Assembly: GCA_963693285.1 (NCBI GenBank)
Contig: OY848919.1
Coordinates: 310,001-374,000 of the forward strand
DNA: 64,000 nt
Reading direction: 5' to 3'
DNA from: Xestospongia muta
Lineage: Eukaryota > Porifera > Demospongiae > Haplosclerida > Petrosiidae
Shown: positions 51,095 to 64,000 of the stretch, piece by piece
How positions within the stretch are numbered: position 1 is the first letter of the stretch
How the letters are laid out: every line of letters starts with the position of its first letter
Position numbers and translations under genes: made by a program
The notes under the pieces: model-generated
The model's input: only the letters and a program-made list of their open reading frames with translations
The model's database searches: none
What the model was told of the DNA's origin: nothing

Positions 51095-53567
51095 TTAGGT
51101 TTCTAAGAAAAAGTAGTTTCCAGAAAGTTTTTGTTCCATATCCTACAAAGAAAGAGATAGTAACTTTTAACACAATACTTACTTACTTTGACTGAATTTT
51201 TCTTGTTAATTCGAGGACGAAAATTCTCACTATCTCTTCTAAATGTAATTTCCAGAGATTTCAAAAAAGAATTCATTCCTAGTAACAATGAAGTGGGTCC
51301 ATTAGCTAAAGTTTTAATTGATGGGACACCATCAAACACTATTACCCTATCAGCTAAATATGTAGCCATTATGAAATCATGTTCAACAACGAAAGCAGTT
51401 TTCTTTGCGTGAAGTATAAACCTGAAAGAACCAATTATTTTGTCTAATTAAGGGACATAGTTATTATACCTCTTAATGACTTTAGCTGCAATAATACGTT
51501 GTTCAGAGTCCAAATAGGCAGACGGTTCATCAATAAGATATACATCAGCAGGCTATAACAAAAAAAAGAGACATGTTCAAATTTTTGTGTGATAATCAGG
51601 CTCATAAATAAAAGTGATTGTTACTTACTTGTCCCAAACAAAGAGTTAATGCAACTCGTTGTAGTTCTCCTCCTGAGAGGTTAAGGACTTCTTGATCAAA
51701 CAAGTTTTCTATTTGAAGTGGTTTCATAACATCAGATATAAACTGCGGATGGATGTAGGAGTCTCGTATTTTATTATGCAGTAATTGGCGGACTGTGCCG
51801 GGAAATTTAGGGCTTATCTTTTGTGGTTTATAACTAACATTCATTTGAGGAACTTCATCTAAAAAAGAAAACAGACAATTTGAAACTGTTGTTGTGGTTA
51901 TTATTAACTGGGACATACCTCCTGTATCTGGTTTAAGATGACCGGCCATTAATCTAATAAAGGTAGTCTTACCAGTTCCATTCTCTCCTAACATGACAAT
52001 AATTTCACTGTCGGTAAACTCTCCCTTTTTTACTTCCATTTCAAAGGACCCTAGTTTCTTGGTCATGTCTGGATATGAGTAACGTCTCATTCTTTTAATG
52101 TCATCCTGAGAGAGAGAGAGCGAGGGAGAGAGAGGAGTCAAGACAATGTAACTTTAACTTACAAAATCTGCTGTCTCAGCTACTTTAAATGTCAAACTTG
52201 TCTCCCTAAAACGCAGATTTTCAGTTGGAATATAGCCGTCCAAAAATATATTAATTCCTACATTACAAAACATTACCAAACATTATCTGATATTGTACTA
52301 CCTTCTCTGACACTAGAAGGTAGAGTCACCACACCATAAGCTCCTGGTACTCCATAGAGACAACATATAAAATCAGAAAGATAGTCCAGAACACTAAGAT
52401 CATGTTCTACAACAATAACATATCTTTAGAGAAGAATTGATTTCATGGAAAATATTATGTGACTCACCGGTCCTCGTTCAAGAGGTCCCGGATAGCTCCA
52501 GCGGCTTTTAATCTTTGTTTTACATCAAGATAACTGGAAGGTTCATCAAACATGTATCTACAATAAATGGATGTGTGTTATATGTACTTGTTGCTATGGT
52601 AACGTACATGTCTGCTCTTTGAATACATGTCACAGCACATGCAAAACGCTGTAGTTCACCTCCACTTAAATCTTCAATATTTCGATCTCTAACAGTACCC
52701 AAGTCTATTAAAAAATAATCAAGTAATTATATATATCTCTCTCATTTACCAAATGAATTACAGACAGACTCCTGAGTCTTTAGTTCATCTTTCTTGTCCA
52801 ACATTTCTTGAACTGTGCCTTTGACAGCTTTGGGTATCTGATCTACATATTGAGGTTTAATACAAGCCTATGTATACAATATAGTAAACAAATTATTTTG
52901 CAGTGATATATCAACCTTGAGATTATACTCGATGATTTTCGTAAAATAGTTTTGTAGTTCAGAACCTCTAAAGTATGTCAATACTTCCTGCCAATTGGGT
53001 GGGTTCTAAGACAGAAATAAGTAACAGATAGCAGGATGTAATATCTCACTGTGAATCTTCCTAGATTGGGACGGAGTTTTCCTGAAAGTATCTTGAGAGC
53101 AGTGGATTTGCCAATACCATTTGTTCCTACGAGACCTAGTACAACTCCTTGACGGGGTACAGGGAGACGATGGAGTTTGAATGAATTGGCTGAGTAACGA
53201 TGAGTTGTGTCTTTCTCTAAGTTGCTAGGTAAATTGATAATGGAGATTGCTTCAAACGGACATTTCTATTGAAGAGAATGAGATCACTTAAGTCACCTCA
53301 ATCAGAAACACACCTTAACACAGATGCCACATCCAATACACAAATCTTCAGATATTGAAGCTATCTTATCAGCTGGAGTAACTTCAATGCATAACTTACC
53401 TAGAAAGATAATCGTGTATTACAATCATTTCTGTGGAGAGAGTATGAACTGCTAGTAATCTTACCCATTTTCACTACTGGACAGGATCGGCGGCATTCTT
53501 GACGACACTTCTTCGGTTTACACCGATCAGCGTTAACAATTGCTATTCTCGTTAATTTATCAGCCAT
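51095..53567 (-). CDS. ABCE1: ABCE1 / Rli1 ribosome-recycling ATPase
   Basis: From [20 protein letters not shown] at 53567 through about 12 exons to YFFLET and TAA 51095-51097. The two N-terminal 4Fe-4S clusters are complete ([15 protein letters not shown] and [16 protein letters not shown]). Two ATPase halves follow: Walker [10 protein letters not shown] and GENGTGKTT, signature LSGGELQR in both, Walker [13 protein letters not shown] and [15 protein letters not shown]-loops VVEHDLS and VVEHDF. ABCE1 splits post-termination 80S ribosomes in the cytosol. The length is normal (about 600 residues). It is convergent with the CNG gene (156 bases between stops) and divergent from DNAAF6 (128 bases between starts). 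Confidence 0.96.
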
Positions 53568-53695
53568 TTAAGACACTGGCCATGTGGTGGTGCAATGGAT
53601 GAGGGAGGGAAAAAGGTGTGGTCAAATTGACTCACCACGCCTACTAATTATTCTACCGCCACCTTCTTTATTGCTATGGCAACAAAGACACACTG

Positions 53696-54861
53696 ATGGA
53701 TGGTAACCATCTCTGCTTGCTGTCAAACTTGTTGAATCCACCCGAAGAAGAAAGCAAGGAACAAGACGTTAGTTCAAACAGTCATATAGATTATAAAATT
53801 TATTTTTAACCAGTTAGACAGTGGTCCATCTCCTTATGTCAACCCTGGCTCTATAGGACCAGCAAAAGTTATAGATAATAGCACTGCTCAGAAGAAACCA
53901 GAGCATGACAAAGATATCTGGTGTCCAGAAGAAGTGAGTGAGGCAAATGAACTCTCCTTTGATGATCCAAGGCCTGAACCAAAGTAAGTTCATGTTCTCA
54001 TTCTAGACTAATTGGTTATTACCTGTAAACAAAATTGGGTAACAAGTGGTTTGTATAAATGCTATGTTACGTTACCATATATGGTCATGGCATGTGATGT
54101 CTGTACAGAAATAACACATTCTAAAATAGTTTTTTCCCTAGGATTGTACCAGTTTTATTATTTTCCTTACTTCACTCCAACACTTGATTTTTTATCTTAA
54201 CACGTAATTTAGTTTAATTAACATAAACTGTTTCATGTTGTAACAAGAAATCACCACCTCTAAATAGATGCCCTATTACATGGATTTCCTCCAGGAAGTG
54301 GTCATTATCAATATGCTTTCATTGTCAATAGTCGAGCTTAGCATTCACTATGGGATACCATCAAAAGATATCTCATGTACATGTTGATATAGTATTGATA
54401 ATAATGTATTGCTTTCAACTTGAATCATGCATTTTAATAGATATGAAATGGTATACAAACAAGATGTTACTACTGAAGATGTCTTCCTTGGTATGGATAA
54501 CAAGACACCACTTACATCTGCCTGTGAAAATTTAGTGGTATGCCTGAGATGGTCATGATATGATGACTTTCAGTTGTTGTAGCTGAGAATCAACTTACCT
54601 AACACTGAAGTCAAGGATATCGACTTAACAGTGACAAATAAACATGTCGATTGTAGAACGCCAAAACAGTAAGTTATGTAATTTTTAATTTTTTTATTTC
54701 TTTTCTTTTTTTATAAAATAAATTATTATCATAGTCATCTTGGGCTCTATTTGCCACATACTGTTGAAGCGAATAGTAGCAAAGCACGTTGGTTAAACCA
54801 TAGTAATGTACTTGAAGTGACATTGAAAGTTGTACGTGAGTACGATTTTCTTAACAAGTAA
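53696..54861 (+). CDS. DNAAF6: dynein axonemal assembly factor 6 (PIH1D3)
   Basis: Five exons: 53696-53767 (MDGNHLCLLSNLLNPPEEES), 53812-53983 (YVNPGSIGPAKVIDN, KDIWCPEEVSEANE), 54440-54539 (YEMVYKQDVTTEDVFLGMDN), about 54584-54669 (LRINLPNTEVKDIDLTVTNK then CRTPKQ) and about 54737-54861 (HLGLYLPHTVEANSSKARWL, ending EYDFLNK). Order and motifs match PIH1D3 ([53 protein letters not shown], ELVE). It is a cytoplasmic HSP90 co-chaperone for pre-assembly of ciliary dynein arms. The C-terminal CS-like fold is complete. The 456-base third intron is long for this region and holds no recognisable feature. Confidence 0.88.
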
Positions 54862-55525
<664 letters not shown>

Positions 55526-55825
55526 CTCGTTCGTCGTGTAGTTATATTAATTTGTTTGTTTCTTAATTGTACAAACGACCTCAAGTTCTGTGCAGCTTGG
55601 ATTTTTTGATTTAACTTTTCATGTGGCTATATTATTAATATCTTATGTAGTTCTAGTCAATGGTAGATGTTTGTTAATCATTTCAAATTTTCGAGGCATT
55701 CTGTTAAAAGTCAAATTTGTGAAAATATCAAGTAAAATGTAAAATACTGTTAATGACAGTTAACAGGTGATGAAGACATATAAACAACAATAATGTATTG
55801 TTGGCTGCCTGGGTATTGTTAGCAT

Positions 55826-58312
55826 TTAAAACTCTTGAAGCCATTTTGAAATATTATCTTGATGGACTTGTCGAGCTTTCTTCACTGATTCCATATCTAA
55901 AGGATTAGCTGCTCGAAGATCCAAATGATGAGCTCCACCATTAATAACTACTGCTATTAATGTATCTGATAGCGTTTGTAGAACACCTCCGCCACTCCAT
56001 GGATCTAAATTCCCATTACTACAAAAAGATTGCATATGGGGGTGTGGCTTAGAAGTACCTGAAGACAATGTTGGACACGCCTGTCAGGTTCTTTCCACCA
56101 TATTGAGTCTCTATCCAATGTGGGCGTGGCATAATTCCGTTATATATAGCTTGACATCCTTTTGTATAGAGACTCATGTTCCACTAGTAAACAAATTATC
56201 ATTACGTGATTGTTATCATATACTTACAGGTCGTTTGGGAAAGACATCATTAGTACCATCACTACATATTGGCATGACCATTTCAGTACAAGCCTAAAGT
56301 ATTAGAATTGAGTGACTATTGTGTATTTAGATAATGGCCTTTGTTTGTATAAGAGCTAAAGACATCAAACCTGGAATGACCAGCCTTTTTGTCCCAAAGT
56401 GCTCCGAGCTTCTTTACTTAAATTCAAGCATTTACTCTGTCCAGTATAGTTGTAATATACTTGAACAGCTTTTGCTAATCCTTGCAATATCTAGCGTTAA
56501 AGAAATCGACAGAGACAACAATCATTACAGTCTTTACAAATCACTTGTATCAACACAAAAAGCATTCCAACTATTATTAATCACAACTGTAGATTGTTAT
56601 AGGGACATTAGAACTGTGTACTAAGACAAAATTGCTGTAGTTTTTTAAATACATTATCAGTGAATTGATGCTACTTACAAGAATGTCATCATTGAGAGAT
56701 TGGCCTAAATATTGACAGGTTTCCTATAAATATAAAATAGTTGATTGACTTTGTCATATCATTCTCAACATACATTTAATGGCCATGCTGGCAGAGGCTC
56801 AAGAAAGTCAGTGGGATAAGGATAATTAGCTGTTAAAATAATAAAAAATAATAAAAAAACAATAAATAAGTGAAGCACTGTCCTACTTTCAGCTAGTTCA
56901 AACCATATATCATACAACCATTGGCCCAGCTGAATAATGTTGGAAAGTGGAGAACAAAGAGAAAATGTTGTGGACAGCCAACTCAATCCATCTGTGACCA
57001 CAAAGAGACAACTTTATTATAAATGGCTTCAGGTCATTAGTAGTCCACCTGTTCTCTGGCTAACATTAGAGAGAGCTCTCCAAGAACTTTTAATATTTTT
57101 AGCACAGTTTGGGCTGATAGAATTCAGTGTGGAAGATATAATGTGATAAGGTTTCTATGAGAAAACAGTCTAATTTGTGTGGACTAAATACAACTTTACC
57201 TCGCAGTCTGTGAGTCCTGGAAACTGCCAAATTGGAGCTGATGCAGCAATAGAGCTAGAAGAAAAGTCTATCTTTATAAAACCATCCATCCATCATCTGT
57301 TCATTTGATTCTCCATCCATTTATTCTATTAGCTATTAATGTGTCTATGTATAGAGCCATATACAACTTAAAAATAGCAATATTTTTCTCTATAAGGACA
57401 ATTAGTCATGAAATTATCTCTTGTTTTTTTGTTAATTCTCCTGTGAGAGTCTATCTACCCACAATTACTCCCAAATAAACCACATTCAACCATAAGTATA
57501 CTCCTTTACACATACTCACCCAACCACAGCACTAGGATATTTCATTCTCATCCAAGCTGCCAACATTCCTGTAGACCAAAATAACAGCAATATGCACCTG
57601 GTACACTAATGGGGTCATGTACTACAAAACAGTGCATAGTAAACAGCGTACCTCCATATGATCCACCAAATGCAACGACAGGCACTTGTCCATAGTGCTC
57701 TCTCAGGTTAAGAATGAGAACAGCATAATCTGCTAATGCTTGCTCTGATGTGAGATAACCTGTGTGTTCCAGATCTTTAAAAGAGTCAGAACCGAATGGT
57801 AGTGAAACACCATAGTAGCGATGTTCAGCAAATACTATCATTGCGTTGTAATCTGGAGCAATTTCCCATACAAAACCCTAAAACGACAAAGAAGAATCAT
57901 GGAGTCCTAGTGATCATATGAAATGTCAAAGAATAAGCAGTTTTGTTTCTATATCTACATTCTCATGGAAATGAGACTACATACTGTATTGTTGCAGAAC
58001 CATGTGATGTCTCCTTCATTGCCACAGTAAAAAAATATAGGTGACCCAGATTTCCAATGATCTGTGTTTATGAGGTATCTCTGCTTAAATGTCAGGCTAG
58101 GTGACGTAAAAGCGAAGTGATCTATCTGTAAAAACAGAGATTGGAGGTGTGGCTATGCATGTTCTTACTTGTTGATCAAAATATTTAGTGGTATAATTGT
58201 AGGGGCCAGGGAGATAGCCCACTTTTGTAGATAAACGAAACAACACTCCTTGAACCCTCAGAGTTATCCATAGTAGAAAAAGAGTAACTGGAAAACTTAC
58301 AAAAAACTTCAT
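55826..58312 (-). CDS. PRCP: lysosomal Pro-X carboxypeptidase-like serine protease (S28)
   Basis: About 11 exons run from a signal peptide (MKFFVSFPVTLFLLWITLRV) at 58312 to a stop at 55826-55828. After YFDQQIDHFAF come IFFYCGNEGDITWFCNNTGF, VFAEHRYYGVSLPFG, the nucleophile in FGGSYGGMLAAWMRMKYPS, SIAASAPIWQFPGLTDCE, YPYPTDFLEPLPAWPLN, CLNLSKEAR, ACTEMVMPICSDGTNDVFP, the catalytic Asp in SNGNLDPWSGGG, and His in GGAHHLDLR. This is the PRCP/DPP7 family, and the pattern is closest to PRCP. It cleaves C-terminal residues after proline in acidic compartments. Exon 1 is preceded at 58338-58376 by the 39-bp element also found upstream of TMEM185. Confidence 0.92.
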
Positions 58313-58741
58313 CTCTTCCACGTGACAATGTACGGACGTGAACGGAAACATTCTGAAATTTCTACAGAAATGTAATTGTGGCTATAAATCTACTATAGTC
58401 CGTATATTCTAATATTAAAATTAACTTGTCTAGAAAGATTTATTAAAAAGTTAGTCACACAGTAGTTATTATATAGTAGTAAGGAATGACAGAAGATAAA
58501 AATTATAAAGTTGTTAAAAATGATATAGCTTGGGATAATAAGTTGTTATTATTAATTTTTATTGTGAATTTATGTTTTGGGTTTAAAAATGGATCAGATA
58601 AGAAGTGTTTGCGGTTAACATGTAGTAGCCTTAATACCTGTATAATGGGAGAACAAATATGATACAAATTACTATAACATTTCAAAATGTAATCATTGTA
58701 CATGTTATTGTATGTAGACAATGTATTATACAAGAGTTAAT
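58313..58741. promoter_or_regulatory. PRCP upstream region with shared 39-bp element
   Basis: 58338-58376 differs at one base from 15652-15690. The rest is AT-rich 3' UTR of the LMO7-like gene; no gene seen. A donor-like AATG|GTAAAT at the LMO7 stop leaves open a further small exon near 58625-58640. Confidence 0.45.
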
Positions 58742-62505
<3,764 letters not shown>

Positions 62506-63078
62506 AATTGCAGCTTCTGGAGAGGCAGAAGCTTTCTCGCTGGATAAACAACCCTTCTTTGTAATATGCTGAATATAATATGGTGCTGTGAGTACTAAAA
62601 TATGTCTCAAGGTGATGGGTGGAGAGTATTCATAGTTGGGGGGTCACTCAGAACGCCCACAAGAATTTGAAAAATGTTCATATTGAAGCATGATTTTTAG
62701 TATAGCGGTGTTTACTTATTTCTGTTTACATTAAATAGAGACTATTACTGATTATAAAAAAAAAATTAAAAGCAACGTGTCTTTAAGTTACAAATATATT
62801 TATTGCAGGATTTACAATATAGACATCACAGTATAAACTATACTATGTAGAAAGAAACCTTCAAATATTGTAATCACTAATTGGCTCATTACCTGATACT
62901 ATAACTATGTACCTATAATATAACATACTCTATCCCTTATATGGTAACTAACAATTATAAATATTTAAATTAATTTTGTTCTGTCATGACAATACCACAC
63001 AACACGCGCATTGCGTAATAATAACGATCATGTGACCGTCACATGATCATGTCTCCATGGAGAATACCTCATAAATGT
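62506..63078. other. intergenic / 3' UTR of MAT2B and promoter of LMO7-like gene
   Basis: No coding exon found on the plus strand. 62640-63078 is AT-rich and likely 3' UTR of MAT2B. Confidence 0.5.
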
Positions 63079-63243
63079 TTACACATTGTTGACATTATCA
63101 ACACTTTTCTTTGAATGGCTATGACGCTGCAATAATCGTTGTCTGCCTATATACAATCTCACAATCATTATCATAATTACAACCATATAATAAGTAACCT
63201 CAACCAACAGAGTCCATACACCATTAGTGGGTGTGGCTACATC
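63079..63243 (-). other. 54-codon in-frame extension downstream of the MAT2B stop
   Basis: Directly after the MAT2B TAG the same frame stays open for 54 codons to TAA 63079-63081. It encodes a hydrophobic stretch (TYYMVVIMIMIVRLYIG) followed by a basic tail (RQRLLQRHSHSKK), i.e. a plausible single membrane anchor. The TAG itself reads CACAATAG|G, which also looks like a 3' splice site. It may be a readthrough extension, an alternative last exon, or chance. Confidence 0.3.
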
Positions 63244-64000
63244 CTATTGTGAAAAAGGCTTTAAAATATCGTAAACACTGTCTTCCAATGATGTGTATGT
63301 AATGTCAAAAGTCTGTTCCATTTTTGAGCATTCTAGTTTGTCATCAAACGGTCGTAGTGCTCCACTTGAAGGCTCTTTTACAGGTACTATATTATCCATG
63401 GTCAAACCAAATGCTTTAGCCATTATTTCTGCCATTCCATATTTTGTATAACATTGTGGGTTAGAAAAATGCCACATCCCATGACAAATTGGTCGATCAG
63501 TGAGAGACTTTGTAGCAAGTAGATTAATAAAATGAGAAATATCTTGTACATGAGTTGGATGACGTCGCTCATAATCGGAGACAAGAACAGGCTCTTTAGA
63601 TTGAAAAGCTTTAAATAACACTGTTACTGCACTTTCATCTAACGACTCAACAACTCCGTACAAAACAGGTACTCTGATAACAGCAGAATCAGTATATATC
63701 AGAACAGCTTTCTCTCCATCTAGTTTTGTTCGACCATATTCATTAAGAGGGTTGGTTGGGGTGTCTGGTTTATGGGGAGGAGATGTACCATCAAATACGT
63801 ACGAAGTACTTATGTACATCAAAAAGCATTGATGCACAGTACATAACTGAGTTATTGTCTCCGTCACTGAAACATTTAGAGAACGAGCAGCTTCTGGATT
63901 TGCTTTCACTTGGTCAGGTCTCCTCTCAGCAGCTGAGTGAACCACAACCGTTGGTTTGAAATCATTAAAAAGCTGCTCTAGTTGTTGTCTGTCCCTCAAA
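63244..64000 (-). CDS. MAT2B: methionine adenosyltransferase 2 subunit beta, C-terminal part (5' end beyond window)
   Basis: Open to the window edge on the minus strand, about 250 residues to the TAG at 63244-63246. It is an extended SDR/RmlD-type fold: VVHSAAERRPDQVKANPEAA, YISTSYVFDGTSPP, the Tyr-x3-Lys pair in NEYGRTKLDGEKAV, VIRVPVLYG, and HPTHVQDISHFI. HSAAERRPD and YVFDGTxPPY are diagnostic of MAT2B. MAT2B is the regulatory subunit that binds NADP(H) and tunes the S-adenosylmethionine synthase MAT2A. The N-terminal Rossmann glycine motif should lie past base 64000. No intron within the visible part. Confidence 0.93.
   Translation of the reverse strand, partial: LRDRQQLEQLFNDFKPTVVVHSAAERRPDQVKANPEAARSLNVSVTETITQLCTVHQCFLMYISTSYVFDGTSPPHKPDTPTNPLNEYGRTKLDGEKAVLIYTDSAVIRVPVLYGVVESLDESAVTVLFKAFQSKEPVLVSDYERRHPTHVQDISHFINLLATKSLTDRPICHGMWHFSNPQCYTKYGMAEIMAKAFGLTMDNIVPVKEPSSGALRPFDDKLECSKMEQTFDITYTSLEDSVYDILKPFSQ

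Overview
The window is an AT-rich, intron-rich but very compact animal genome segment. Introns are mostly 40-100 bases, neighbouring genes often lie within 30-300 bases of each other, and many pairs are divergent with start codons only 36-250 bases apart. The gene set (TRP and CNG channels, thymosin beta, USP12/46, LMO7-type CH-PDZ-LIM protein, two cilia-linked genes) is metazoan. The compactness and composition fit a demosponge of the Amphimedon type; this is an inference from style, not a database match.

Layout. 278-659: tail of a WW+SH3 adaptor. 1732-2404: small LRR-like gene. 4599-8259(-): ribonucleotide reductase large subunit with E2F- and NRF1-like sites upstream. 8560-12180(-): CAP-Gly coiled-coil protein, divergent from 12315-14056(+) F-box protein, which converges within 33 bases on 14090-15598(-) TMEM185. 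15841-16303(+): DPH3. 16439-17771(-): CRAL-TRIO lipid carrier, whose start lies 36 bases from that of the first of four tandem SLC36-type amino-acid transporters (A 17808-20212, B 20746-23218, C 23725-26806, D 30061-33165). Copy B carries a frameshift. Between C and D is a 3-kb mosaic: a broken copy of the VWA3 gene 5' end, a GC-rich structured-RNA candidate, and fragments of a WDR63/DNAI3-like gene and a cystinosin-like gene inside a 104-bp perfect inverted repeat.

33324-39738(-): VWA3A/B-like protein, divergent from 39844-41293(+) USP12/46. 41715-42476(-): RAD6/UBE2A-B. 42767-46904(-): ankyrin TRP-like channel. 47113-48119(-): signal peptidase subunit SPCS3, divergent from 48251-50938(+) CNG channel. 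51095-53567(-): ABCE1, divergent from 53696-54861(+) DNAAF6/PIH1D3. 55336-55525(+): thymosin beta. 55826-58312(-): PRCP-type serine carboxypeptidase. 58742-62505(-): LMO7/LIMCH1-like protein. 63244-64000(-): MAT2B C-terminal part, cut by the window edge.

Repeats are mainly (CT)n tracts. Wherever checked they lie in introns and are pyrimidine-rich on the sense strand, usually abutting the 3' splice site. There are also several minisatellites and one likely MITE. Most genes are unrelated housekeeping or signalling genes; no operon-like functional cluster is seen apart from the SLC36 array. Exon boundaries were read by eye from GT/AG sites and homology, so single boundaries may be off.
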